Shown: positions 24,001 through 33,889 of the stretch, piece after piece
Position numbering within the stretch: position 1 is the first letter of the stretch
Layout: every line of letters begins with the position of its first letter
Notes under the pieces: generated by a model
The model's input: only the letters and a program-made list of their open reading frames with translations
Database searches by the model: none
Told to the model about the DNA's origin: nothing
Made by a program: the position numbers and the translations under genes
Assembly (NCBI RefSeq): GCF_900496995.4
Contig: NW_024470388.1
Span: 124,001 to 188,000, forward strand
Length of the DNA stretch: 64,000 bases
Direction of reading: 5' to 3'
Source: Aquila chrysaetos chrysaetos
Taxonomy: Eukaryota; Chordata; Aves; Accipitriformes; Accipitridae

Positions 24001-25277
24001 AACTTTTTCAATTTCAGTTTAAGGGGAGACTTTTGTTCAACTGTCCATGAGGTTGGAGCCCTTTTAATCCTGGAATAATGAATCCATGGGCCTTTCCCTC
24101 GGACCTTGACAGCTGTATAAGTAGTCAGGAGTACCTGGAATGGTCCCTTCCACTTCTCAGTCAGCGGCTCCGAATTCCACGACTTGATGTAGACCCAGTC
24201 TCCAGGTTGAAATGGATGGGCTGGTGTATCCAGTTCTAAGGGCCTGCTTGTTGTCACGTACTTCTGCAATTCCTGTAAAGTCTTTCCCAAGGACATTAAG
24301 TAATTATTCAAGTCCGTTTGCCCTTTAATGTGGATTGTTCCTGGTATATGTGGGGCCTGGTAAGGCCTTCCATAAAGTAACTCGTAAGGGCTCAAACTGT
24401 TTTTACCACGAGGTTGTATTCTGATTCTTAACAGCGCTAAAGGTAGTGCTTGTATCCAAGTCATTGATGTTTCCTGACATATTTTTCCAATCTGCAATTT
24501 AAGTGTATAGTTTATTCTTTCTACCTTTCCACTTGACTGTGGCCTATAAGGAGTATGGAGATCCCATGTTATGGCTGAGTTTTTACTCAGTTGTTTTATA
24601 ACTTCAGCAACAAAATGTGGTCCTCTGTCTGAGGACATTCCTAAAGGAACACCGAACCTTGGGATAATTTCTTTTAACAAGATCTTAGTTACTTCTCTGG
24701 CTTTATTGGTGTGACAGGGAAAAGCTTCTGGCCATCCAGTAAAAGTATCAACTAGAACAAGGATGTATCTATATCCCCCTTTTCTAGGTAGTTCTGTAAA
24801 ATCAATTTGCCAATAGTCTCCTGGGGAATTTCCTCCTTTTGTAACCCCCAAAATCAATTTATTGCTAGTACTTGGGTTGTTTTTACAACAAATTTCACAT
24901 TTTCCCATGATGGATCGGATAATTTCTGTCATTGCTCGGCTTATAACTATCTTTTGAAGATGTTTTACTAAATTTTCAGTTCCCCAATGTACTTTATTAT
25001 GTTCTTGTTTAGCAATTTCTCTCATTAATGAGGGTGGGATCACTATTTGTCCTGTGGGTGTAACAGCCCACCCATCTGTTTGTTCCTGTGCCTGTAAGGC
25101 TTTTATTAATTTAACATCTTTACTATCATATTTAGGTGGTGTTTCTGGTAAAGTTATTTCTTTTTCTGGTAATAATGCCATGATGCCTGTTTCTGCAGCC
25201 TCTTTGGCAGCTTTATCTGCCAATCGATTACCTATTTCTGGTGGGGTTTTTCCTGTTTGGTGGGCTTTGCAATGCAT
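23997..25277 (-). pseudogene. ERV1 integrase region, open frame of 426 codons
   Basis: The start overlaps the end of RNase H (HCKAHQTG..NRLADKAAKEA). Integrase follows with an HHCC zinc site (His93, His97, Cys127, Cys130) and a D,D(35)E triad at Asp159, Asp217 and Glu253, then an SH3-like C-terminal part (GDWVYIKSW). Integrase joins viral DNA to host DNA. This part is unusually intact, but it is separated from the upstream RNase H frame by a shift near 25280, so no full pol polyprotein can be read. Residue numbers count from the first Met of this frame. Confidence 0.85.
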
Positions 25278-25282
25278 TATTG

Positions 25283-25690
25283 CTACCGCCGTCGTTTTTG
25301 AATACTCTCTAATAGTTCTTGTATTTGTGCAGCATGCTTGATTTCAGTTCCTTGTGCTGATAGTAGTCCTCTTTCTTTCCAGATGGCTCCATGGGCGTGT
25401 ACAACTCCAAAAGCATACTTAGAATCTGTCCAAATATTAACCTTTTTCCCTTCACTCAGTTCCAATGCTCGGGTTAAGGCTATTAGTTCTGCCTTCTGGG
25501 CTGATGTTTTGGGAGATAAGGCTCGTGCCTCTATTATGCCATCTAAGGTTGTCACAACGTATCCTGACAGTCTCTTCCCATCACGAACAAAACTGCTGCC
25601 ATCAGTATATAACTCCCAGTCTGGATTTTCTAATGGAACATCTTTAAGATCTGGACGGCTAGCATATATTTCTCTACAGTTTGTAAGCAA
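25283..25690 (-). pseudogene. ERV1 RNase H fragment
   Basis: A 135-codon frame with the RNase H acidic residues in order: ELYTDGSS (Asp), AELIALTRAL (Glu) and IWTDSKYA (Asp). Its start overlaps the end of the RT frame in another frame, and its end is out of frame with integrase. The enzyme would degrade RNA in the RNA/DNA hybrid during reverse transcription. Confidence 0.8.
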
Positions 25691-26935
25691 TCATGTTCTG
25701 GTGAACTCTCCACTCGATCAGTGGAGAGGAATACTGCAGGATTTACAACTGAAGTGGTCTTGAGATCGATGTCATCTTGTACTAGTAGTACCATTTGGTA
25801 TTTCAGCATACGGCTGGGGGACAACCAATGCCCCCCTTTTTGTTCTAAAACTGTGGCTACCATATGTGGTACATGCACAGTAATTTCCCGAGTTTCTGTT
25901 GCAATTAAGATGTCATCTACATATTGTAATACAGTTCCTTGTCCATTTTCTTTTCTCCAAATCTCTAATTCCTTCGCCAGCTGATTTCCAAAAATAGTTG
26001 GGCTATTCTTGAAGCCTTGTGGTAGAACTGTCCAAGTATATTGTGTCTTTTGCCCTGTTTCAGGATTTTCCCACTCAAAAGCAAAAAGCTCCTGACTTTT
26101 AGAGTCCAAAGGGATGCAGAAAAAGGCATCTTTCAGATCTAAAACCATAAACCAGCTTTGTTCACTGGTGAGGGTAGTTAGTAATGTATACGGGTTTGCA
26201 ACTACTGGATGTATATCTTGTACTATCTGATTTATTGCTCTAAGATTCTGGACTAAACAGTAATCTTTTCCATTAGCTTTCTTTACTGGTAAGATAGGTG
26301 TATTGTATTTTGGCTCACATTCTACCAGCAACTTACATTTGAAGAATTTTTGAACTATTGGTACCAAGCCAGTTCTCGCTTCTAATTTTAAAGGGTATTG
26401 TTTAATTCTTACCGGTGACGATCCTGGTTTTAGATCAATTCTTACTGGTTCTGCTCTCTTAGACCTTCCTGGAACTTCTCCTGCCCAAACGATGGGAATC
26501 ACTGCATCTTCTGTTTCTCGAGGTATCTTGTCCCTTTTGGGATTTGTATCCTGTAACAACAAGGCTATGGCTTCGACATATTTAGATTCTGGGATTAAAA
26601 TTTCAACTTCCCCATTCTTGAATCTGATTTCAGCTTCTACCTTTTCAAGTAAATCTCTACCCAATAAAGTTTTCGGAGAATTTGGCAAATAGAAAAACTG
26701 GTGAGTAACCCATTGTTTCCCCAATTTTAATTTTAAGGGTTTAAAGAAGGGTCTTGTTTCATGGGTGCCTGTTGCACCAATGACATTTACATTTTTATTA
26801 CTCAATTCTCTCTCTAAAGTATTTAAAACAGAATAGGTGGCTCCAGTGTCTACCAAAAATTCAATTTCCTCATATCCCAGCTTAGCTATAACCAGAGGTT
26901 CCGCTGGGAGAGGTTCCTCCAGTCCCTATCAGTCC
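25630..26935 (-). pseudogene. ERV1 protease and reverse transcriptase, internally deleted
   Basis: The frame opens after stops near 26930. It holds the protease active site (LVDTGATYS, Asp-Thr-Gly, near 26850), GRDLL, then reverse transcriptase with LDLKDAFFCIPL, LPQGFKNSPTIF and the catalytic QYVDD box. Shortly after YVDD the sequence jumps to the connection region (HWLSPSRMLKYQ), so the RT thumb is shortened. The end drifts out of frame with RNase H. Confidence 0.82.
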
Positions 26936-27902
26936 TCTCTCACTGCTTACTTCAAACGCTTCTCTCAGCACAGCCACAAACACACTTGATTCCTTTTTCT
27001 TTTAACATTCCTAATCCTTATCTCACTTGTAAATTCCTTGTAAAAGCGGCTGCCTAAATCAGCCTCTTGTTGCTTTGCTCCTCTTTTTTTTTTCTCTGCT
27101 CAGTTTTCTGCTTTTCTTCATGCTCATCGTATACAAACACAGCAACACTCAAATTATTTCTCTAAATCAGGGGCCGTTTGACCCACAAGGACACTAATTG
27201 TGAGTGCATCATTAAAATTTTGTTAGCAGAGCTTGTCTGAGTCCCCCAGAATCACTGGGACGCTCGTCAGGTCTCTGCCTGCATTCTTGCACTTTTAATC
27301 CAATTTACCAATTTACCCCTAGTTCTCCACATGCCCTAATGGTTTCTATTAAATTTCAGAGCCCTGTCTGACAAACGGCTCAGTCTCCTACATTGTTTTA
27401 GTCCCAGTTTTGATCTTTTTTTTTTCTTTTTTTTTTTTTTTTCTTTCCCTAGCCTGTTCTGCTAGTTCTGCTCAGGGAAATTTAACACTCACCCTTCTCC
27501 TTTTCTAAAGCTAAAACGAGGGGATCACTAGGTGCAAGATTTATACCGCATTCCTTTTGCCACTCCAGATGTCTCCTCAAAGTAAAGAACATATCCGCAT
27601 ACAACACTTCATCCCACTTTCCTTCTCTCCTCAAGAATAACATTAATTATAATAAGGTGTTATAATTTAACGTACCATTCATAGGCCACTTTCCCCATCA
27701 TCCAATTTATACAGTGGCCAGCATTGATTACAATACTTAATCAAATTTTCCCTTGTCGGGACCCCACCCATATTAAATATGAATAACAGAACAATTAAAT
27801 GATCCAAGCAAACAAAACAAATCTGTATTTCCAATAACCAAGTTCCAATAACCAGGCACAATTATATCATTCACAACCACAGCAGTACCGGTCCAACCGG
27901 CC
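26936..27902 (-). pseudogene. ERV1 gag region, largely deleted or decayed
   Basis: No long gag frame remains between the leader and protease. A short stretch near 27490-27640 reads on the - strand as LRRHLEWQKECG...DPLVLALEKEK, which resembles a matrix end, and then hits a stop beside a gtgagt. Capsid and nucleocapsid are not found. Poly-T and low-complexity runs occur near 27417-27445. Confidence 0.45.
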
Positions 27903-28165
27903 GGGGACTCTAACCCTGTACAATCACAACAGTATTACTGGTTGGGGGGACTCTAACCCCAAGCAAGCTCATTACTGGTCCAGCCGGCCGGCCAGGGACT
28001 CTAACCCCATAGATACTCTAGAGCCGGGGACTCTAACCCCGTAGTCAGGGGACTCTAACCCCCGCAGGCACCTAGTCCAGCCTCTGTGGGCTTTACGAGC
28101 CCTCTCTCTGATGAGGCAGACAGTCCAGGGACTCTAACCCCAGACAGTCAGGGGACTCTAACCCC
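27903..28165 (-). repeat. ERV1 leader: seven copies of a GGGGTTAGAGTCCCC hairpin
   Basis: In the + strand the motif ggggactctaacccc, with small variants, occurs at about 27903, 27945, 27995, 28026, 28048, 28127 and 28151. In viral RNA sense each reads GGGGUUAGAGUCCCC: a G/C stem of four pairs and a seven-base loop. Spacing is irregular (22-79 bases), so this is not a simple tandem repeat. The position, between primer site and gag, is where packaging and translation signals lie in retroviruses. Function is not known. Confidence 0.8.
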
Positions 28166-28308
28166 AAGGGAAAAGAATGCCTTCTCACCTTTCCAGGGGA
28201 CTTGCCTTGAAATCTTCAGGTCTGGGGATCAGAGGTTCTCCCCGAGAAATCCTCGGTGCCGGCTGGAGGTCCAGAGATCCCACGGAGCCGTCGATGTTCA
28301 AAGGCAGG

Positions 28309-28326
28309 GTCCCATCTGGGGTGCCA
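28309..28326 (-). promoter_or_regulatory. ERV1 primer binding site
   Basis: In sense direction the 5' LTR ends ggtaaca and is followed after a few bases by TGGCACCCCAGATGGGAC, starting with the TGG that pairs with tRNA CCA. I could not assign the tRNA with certainty. Confidence 0.65.
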
Positions 28327-28329
28327 AAT

Positions 28330-28451
28330 TGTTACCAAAAAAGCTGGTCAAAGAAACTCTCTAAGACTCGATTTTGGAGTTTTAGAAAGCAGGCATTCTT
28401 TATTGCAGCGCTGGGCGCATGGGGGATCGCTCCACCTATCATGCACACCAT
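28330..28451 (-). mobile_element. ERV1 5' LTR, proximal piece (split by ERVK)
   Basis: These 122 bp match 22021-22142 with about seven differences. The LTR is interrupted after caccat by the nested element and resumes at 33072. Confidence 0.88.
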
Positions 28452-28897
28452 TGCGGGAGCATAATCATGGACTCAACGACAGATCAATATGATCATAGTT
28501 GAAGACCCTTTACTAGAGCATCAGACATCATTTTATACATTGGTTACATCCGTACATGCGTTTAGCTATTTTACTATTGGTTGCACACATTATTCACGCG
28601 CTGTCCATGCGCCTAGTTACACTTAATGATTGGTTATATCAACACTGTACACGCGCATAAACATAAGACATAATTGGTTATACTAACTAGAACATGTGAA
28701 ACTTGTCTCAGTCTAATTGGTCAAGATAAACTGCCGAATTGAGGTTCTTTGTGCCAAGTTCCCTTTATCGTGGAATGCGCACCTGTGTTCTTCCAATTGA
28801 TATCTTTCTTATTTTTTGTCTTCTTGTTTATTCTGTTCAAGGCCTTCTAAAGGCGTCTGGAATGCTCTTGTGACCATTAGCTAAATATGTTCCCACA
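28452..28897 (-). mobile_element. ERVK 3' LTR
   Basis: A 446-bp LTR, tgcgggagc...ttcccaca in the + strand. On its inner side a C/T run (28898-28912) is the polypurine tract in sense direction. It is almost identical to the 5' LTR. Confidence 0.92.
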
Positions 28898-28912
28898 CTT
28901 CCCCCTTTTTTG

Positions 28913-30068
28913 TTTTCCGACAATTAACACAGCCTTACTTGATCTATCAATTAATTTTTAAACACATTGCAATATACAAGGCACACAAATTAAAATACAA
29001 AAAAACCAAACCCACTACGAGATAAATCAAAACTATCTTAACTAATGATTTAAGAGCAGCTCTATTTTGTAAGGTTGTGTGTCTAATACTATCTACATCT
29101 AACAGTAAGTCAGATAATACTACACCAATCTGTATTCAGGGACCCCAGAATTTGTGATTCCTGGGGTGGCAACGAGGGTGAATGCCCGATCCGTGGAAAC
29201 CAGGCATTCCCATCCATTGAGTCCATAACCTGCTGCACAGGGGTCTCCATCAATAAGTTCTTAAACTTCGTTGATGCCAGTGGAACCCCCTATTAAACCT
29301 GTGAAAAAGAGATTGCTTGGTGTTGCTGTACGGAGGCATCTGGTCACGTCAGCCAGGGTCATCCAGGTGTTTTCTTTGGATATTCTTGTGCCGTCTTGCT
29401 CCGCAAACTCAACCCAGCAATCGGTAGGTGCCAGCTTTACGTGGGCGTCCCCACGGAGGCAACGATGGCCTTGCCGTACACCAGCCCGATGCTCTTCGGA
29501 AAATCCCGGTATTTGTACATTTGCAGAGGAACGGATTTCAGCACACGTGGCCAGCGGGTGCTGAAATTAGCCTCAGTTGAAACATGGGGAGCCTATGACG
29601 CATGCGCTCACTGGCCAGGCGCGCTGCACGAGTCATAGCCATCCTGTCTATTGGTTCATGGGCTTTGTGATGCGGTTGCAATGCACAGAGAATCTTGACC
29701 TGTTATGTTGGCCAAGGTGACCTACAAGATCTATGAACACAATTAATTAGACACAGTAAAAGCAACATTATACCTAATAAAATACACAAGAATAAAAGAA
29801 ACCCCGATTTTTAACAAAGATACAAACCAACTCCTAAGTCCCCATCCCGCAGCTGAATGCTCTAAGCTGAAATGACAGCTTTCTTAATTGCATTAAAGCT
29901 CTTGCAGCTCCTTCTTGCCTCTGCAGTTCTGTTATCTTGTTTATTAATTGCTCCACTGTCCAAGTTCCTCATGTCCGTTGTTTCTCTGGCGGTTCAAAAG
30001 TCCGTTCATACTGCAGCTGTCACGTACTCCGGCCCACTCATGCTAACTGCGGCCTACTTATGCTAACT
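28913..30068 (-). pseudogene. ERVK 3' interior: envelope-like remnants, scrambled
   Basis: In sense direction the sequence near 29130-29030 reads LQNRAALKSL followed by a hydrophobic stretch, like the ectodomain of a retroviral transmembrane protein. Near 29950-29880 is a coiled-coil-like piece (INKITELQRQEGAARALMQL). The order of these pieces relative to the membrane anchor at 30069-30470 is unusual, so envelope has been deleted or rearranged. No long frame remains. Confidence 0.45.
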
Positions 30069-30470
30069 CTAAATAATCAGGCTCAAAGAATGTTCCCCAT
30101 TTTCCATGAAATCTCCCACAATTCCCCCTTTTTGTTTTTTTTTGGTTTGGTTTGGTTTGGTTTTTTTGTTTGTTTGGGGTTTTTTTGTTTGTTTGTTTTT
30201 TGCAAGCCAAGTTACACGAAATGCTTTTGCAATCATATGTTTAACTATTTTTATGATACGTGGTACAATCATTACAACTGCTAATATTACAATTAAAATA
30301 ACTAAGCCATGCATAAGCAAATCTTTCAACCATCCCGTAATTCCCAAACTTGCTAGCCATCCACTTAAACCTGTGTCAGTTATCGTGAGCCTTTTACTGT
30401 GAATGATATTGATATCGGGTGTTAGTAACAGAAGTCGTCCGAGGCTACATGGCCTCCCGTTAAGTTTCAA
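30069..30470 (-). pseudogene. ERVK envelope transmembrane anchor fragment
   Basis: The frame contains GWLKDLLMHGLVILIVILAV and then a basic tail (RIIKIVKHMIAKAF), which looks like the membrane anchor and cytoplasmic tail of a retroviral transmembrane protein. The C-terminal Lys/Asn/Thr-rich part is translated from a GTTT-type microsatellite (30130-30200) and is probably not original. Confidence 0.55.
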
Positions 30471-30490
30471 TGGAATTCCTCTCCCACGCT

Positions 30491-30745
30491 CTATTCTCTC
30501 AAATAAATAAAAATATCCCCGCAGGTAAAGCAGCTGGAATAGAAAAAAGAGTGTGATATTCTGGAATAGATATAGTTACACCAAGCTGTAGCATTTCTAT
30601 ATACAGGCAAAATAGCATTTACATTCTGACCCTTTCGAGTGGTGTTATAGGTGTAATTAAACATCACACAGGGATTCATGATGACTGATCCTAACAACTC
30701 TAACTCTTGAGGTTCTTGTATTACTTGAGGCAGGTGTGCATACAA
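30491..30745 (-). pseudogene. ERVK envelope-like fragment
   Basis: An 84-codon frame with several N-glycosylation sites (NYT, NTT, NAT) and Cys residues, compatible with an envelope ectodomain. It follows gag directly, so gag is joined to envelope and the whole of pol is missing. The assignment rests on position and composition. Confidence 0.45.
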
Positions 30746-30842
30746 CAGGAAAAGTAAACATGGTATCTCCTTGCTGTCGAGCTTTTTCTCGACAGCGTTG
30801 CATCAAACTATGTGTATTTTTCCCAAATTATTAAGTGAATCG

Positions 30843-31480
30843 TCATGGATTAGACAGAGGTATAGACTTAGAGGGGTTAGTAGGAGAAGGAGACACAGGT
30901 AGTGCAGCAAAGCCAGGTTCTGTTTTAAGTTCTGCAGACCCTGGAGAGGGAGTACCAGGCGATTGGGGTGGGGGGGTGGGGGACGGCAGCGGCCGCAGCC
31001 ACGCAGAGGCCGCGGGAGGCAGCGGTGGAGGTAATGAGGGATATAAATCTGGCTCTTTTTCAGAGTCCACCCTGCCTGATGCAAAAGAATTATTATCAGA
31101 ATCAGAATCCTGCTCGTTAGCGGCCTGCTTACAGACTGCCTCCTCAAAAGCAGTATCAGGTTGTATTGATATGATTTTCTCTGCCGGCTGTAAATGCACC
31201 AGCGCAGTATAAATAAATTTCCATGTCGACAACAAGGTTTTAGCAAGCATTCGCGAGTCATGTGGAGCTAAGGTTGACCCAGAAAATGTATGGGACAAAA
31301 CTGCCTGCGTAAAAGGAGATTTTAAACCATACTGAGCAATTGCAACCTTTGCTGCTTTTATGATTTTCCAATCAAATGGAACCCATTGATTAGGTCTACC
31401 CCCAGCCCCAGCAATAACCAGAAACACTGTGGGAGCTGCTATGATTTCTCCCTCAATTAAGGCATCGCGAATAATTCCTC
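30843..31480 (-). pseudogene. ERVK gag: capsid N-terminal part and following proline-rich region
   Basis: The frame reads ...GGRPNQWVPFDWKIIKAAK and AQYGLKSPFTQAVL, which resembles the N-terminal capsid domain of betaretroviruses. It continues into a Ser/Asp/Pro-rich sequence and stops near 30843. The C-terminal capsid domain and nucleocapsid knuckles are not visible. It is out of frame with the upstream gag piece (shift near 31460-31490). Confidence 0.65.
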
Positions 31481-32125
31481 GCCATCTATTCTGGGGGTCC
31501 GTTGTTTCTGGAAAGGTGGGGATCGGTTCCCTGGGAGGTGGAGGAGGTAGAGGTATAGGTAGGACAAGGAAGGGGCAGAGGTAAAAAAAGAGGGTTTGAA
31601 GCAGGAGGAGGAGGAGGAGGAGGAAGAGGGTGGGGGGGAAAGGGGTGCATCAAAGGATACGGCTGGCGGTTTTTCTCGCTTCACAGCAGCCTCCAGCTGT
31701 GCCAGCTTTTCTATTACTGACTGCAACTGCTGCGAAGTGAGCTCCGGCCCCTCTTCGTGCTCTTGAGGCGACCCGGGCGTAGACGAAGGCAACGGAGGGT
31801 ATATGCTAGGTATAATTTGTTCATGTTGAGCGGCGATATCTGGGGGCTGTTTTTTCCTAGGCAGATTTTTACTCGCTTCCTGATTTTGTAGGGTTTCCTT
31901 TAAGCGTACGGTTAGGGAGGCTTGGGAACTGTCAGATGGCTGATTAATATCGGCAGTCCCAGGGAGTGGAGCAGAAGTCAAGGGCACAGGAGCAGGCGGA
32001 CAAGCTCCAGGAAAGCCAAAAGTCTCTCTCGCTGCATTATGTTTTTCTCCCCGCGTTTCCCCTTCGCTTGCGGTTGGAGAGAGAGCAGCAAAAACAGACA
32101 CAGATGCTTTACGATCTGCTTTCAT
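31457..32125 (-). pseudogene. ERVK gag: proline-rich middle region
   Basis: A 222-codon frame in the same frame as matrix but separated from it by a TAA at 32147-32149. It is rich in Pro, Ser and Glu (KKQPPDIAAQ, PPLPSSTPGSPQ), with a Ser/Ser-Pro stretch from a GGA repeat. This fits the phosphoprotein region between matrix and capsid. Confidence 0.6.
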
Positions 32126-32146
32126 TTCTTGCAGAGTTGTCTTAAT

Positions 32147-32389
32147 TTATTTCCATAAAGTTGCAAGACCTTTAACTTCTTTAGACCCGTCACTAATTTC
32201 ATCCCATAGGGAGGTTCCGATAGCTTCCCGGGTACTAAGCTCAAAAGCTGTACCCACACTAATTAAAAGGTTTCTGTCCTTGCTCCATTGTAAAAGCCGC
32301 TTTAAACAAGCTTCATCATATTTTATGTCTGTCTTTGAGAGTATATGGAGCTTAACTACTGCTTCTTCTTTGGAAAGCGTAGACCCCAT
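32147..32389 (-). pseudogene. ERVK gag: matrix N-terminus
   Basis: An 80-codon frame starts MGSTLS, a typical N-myristoylation signal, and continues as a helical matrix domain (KTDIKYDEACLKRLLQWSKD). It ends at a TAA where the reading frame of the rest of gag continues. Matrix directs gag to the membrane. The premature stop makes the copy defective. Confidence 0.72.
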
Positions 32390-32600
32390 CTCCTCCCCCG
32401 ACCGCTCACCTCCTTTACGGGTGAGTTCTCACCTCGCCTCCTTTACGGGCGAATCTTCACCTCGATGGGCGAAAAAACGACAGCACTGTCTTCCTGCCTC
32501 TATGGGCACACCAGCCATGGCAGCCGGTCTATCGGTCGGGATCCTCCGATCCTCCTCTTATCCTGCTGTTCGTTCTCCAAACGTAGTGCAGAATTTGGGG

Positions 32601-32618
32601 GTCCCTGTTCGGGCGCCA
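32601..32618 (-). promoter_or_regulatory. ERVK primer binding site, tRNA-Lys
   Basis: In sense direction TGGCGCCCGAACAGGGAC lies two bases inside the 5' LTR. This is the standard 18-base site for tRNA-Lys3. Confidence 0.9.
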
Positions 32619-32620
32619 CT

Positions 32621-33065
32621 TGCGGGAGCATAATCATGGACTCAACGACAGATCAATATGATCATAGTTGAAGACCCTTTACTAGAGCATCAGACATCAT
32701 TTTATACATTGGTTACATCCGTACATGCGTTTAGCTATTTTACTATTGGTTGCACACATTATTCACGCGCTGTCCATGCGCCTAGTTACACTTAATGATT
32801 GGTTATATCAACACTGTACACGCGCATAAACATAAGACATAATTGGTTATACTAACTAGAACATGTGAAACTTGTCTCAGTCTAATTGGTCAAGATAAAC
32901 TGCCGAATTGAGGTTCTTTGTGCCAAGTTCCCTTTATCGTGGAATGCGCACCTGTGTTCTTCCAATTGATATCTTTCTTATTTTTGTCTTCTTGTTTATT
33001 CTGTTCAAGGCCTTCTAAAGGCGTCTGGAATGCTCTTGTGACTGTTAGCTAAATATGTTCCCACA
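32621..33065 (-). mobile_element. ERVK 5' LTR
   Basis: 445 bp. It differs from the 3' LTR by one T in a T-run and by a two-base change near 33045 (actgtt here, accatt in the other). The outer boundary is followed by caccat, the second copy of the target duplication. Confidence 0.92.
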
Positions 33066-33071
33066 CACCAT

Positions 33072-33436
33072 TACCTACAGCAAGCAAAATTTATATTGTT
33101 CTAGTCATATGCATATTCATATTATCATTTACATAGTGTCCACCCTTTAGTCACGCGCAGTGTGGGTCATCTCTTTTTCCTAGTTAGCTGGCCTTGGCAA
33201 GTTTTAATTACAAAAACTCAGCAGAACTCAAAGCTTATCATCAGGGCCCAAGGCACATCAGGCCCGAGGCCTCCTGTCTGTTGGTGCCGCCAGCAGCGCA
33301 TACCATTGACAAAGCTCAAGGTTTTTCTTATCTAATTAGTACTTACCAAAATTTCGAAGTTTTCAAGCAAGCAAAAGTTCGTTAGTACAGCGATACAGTA
33401 AAAGTTTTCCTTCTCATGCCTTTGTTCAAGGCATCA
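33072..33436 (-). mobile_element. ERV1 5' LTR, distal piece with U3 deletion
   Basis: Continues the outer 5' LTR after the nested element and ends ggcatca, followed by target duplication gtat. Compared with the 3' LTR, ~200 bp of U3 are replaced by a short stretch (agcgatacagtaaaag) near 33388-33405. Confidence 0.87.
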
Positions 33437-33842
33437 GTATTGACAGAAAAGGAAGGGAAGGAAATGGAGGGAGGAACTGTGGTGGTATTCATTTTTTCAT
33501 GACACAGTGTGTTACACATAAGTGGGTGCTAGGAGAGTACATGAAACATTTGAACTTTGCCTCAGAGTAGTAAAGTGATTTGCTCCCAGTCAGCCCTTCT
33601 GCATCCTGCTTATATCAACAGTGTTTCATAGGAGAATCCCAATCAGATGACTGCATTCAGGGATGTACGTGCTTTCAGTAGAGCTGCCCGTGGGATGGCA
33701 GATGAAATTGGCTCATGTCCGTGAGGTCCTTTAAACTGGGCTGCTAGCAATGTATGCAATTAAAAACGCATAATTTCCTGGAAGAGCCGTATTCAAATGT
33801 CACATTCTAAAGGGATTCTTTGTGAATGTTTGAATAGGTCAG
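33437..33842. other. Unassigned sequence
   Basis: About 400 bp between the ERV1 provirus and the LTR cluster. I see no exon or repeat; it is presumably UBAP2 intron. Confidence 0.4.
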
Positions 33843-33889
33843 TGTCATGGTTTAACCCCAGCCAGCAACTAAACACCACACACAGCCAC
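33843..33889 (-). mobile_element. LTR terminal fragment, cut by LTR copy C
   Basis: It starts tgtcatggtttaaccccag, as the LTRs of this family do in reverse orientation, and runs ~47 bp to the insertion point of copy C. After copy C the sequence no longer follows the LTR, so this was already a truncated or diverged copy when copy C landed. Confidence 0.6.

Larger units (their letters stand above)
28452..33065 (-). mobile_element. Nested ERVK (betaretrovirus-like) provirus, pol-deleted
   Basis: A 4.6-kb element on the - strand with LTRs at 28452-28897 (3') and 32621-33065 (5'). The 6-bp target duplication caccat (28446-28451 and 33066-33071) is the size typical of betaretroviruses/ERVK. The LTRs differ by only two substitutions and one single-base indel, so the insertion is young. 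The interior has a lysine-tRNA primer site, a gag region with stops and a frameshift, and envelope-like remnants, but no protease, RT or integrase. It must have been copied in trans by another element. Confidence 0.9.
22021..33436 (-). mobile_element. ERV1 (gammaretrovirus-like) provirus with a nested ERVK insertion
   Basis: The outer provirus runs on the - strand. LTRs lie at 22021-22706 (3' LTR) and 28330-28451 plus 33072-33436 (5' LTR, split). The target duplication is gtat at 22017-22020 and 33437-33440; four bases is typical of class I elements. In sense order the interior shows PBS, leader with repeated hairpins, a gag remnant, protease-RT, RNase H, integrase and an envelope with CXXC and CX6CC motifs. 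gag is mostly gone and pol and env carry frameshifts, so the element is defective. The LTRs differ at about 10 of ~450 comparable bases, many of them transitions, so the insertion is fairly recent. A ~4.6-kb ERVK element sits inside the 5' LTR. Confidence 0.88.

Noticed and set aside
27903-28165. Hairpin array as a CRISPR array
   Set aside because: Spacing is irregular (22-79 bases), the repeat is only 15 bp, and the context is a vertebrate retroviral leader.
30803-31261. 152-codon Leu-rich frame on the - strand
   Set aside because: Out-of-frame shadow of the ERVK gag capsid/proline-rich region.
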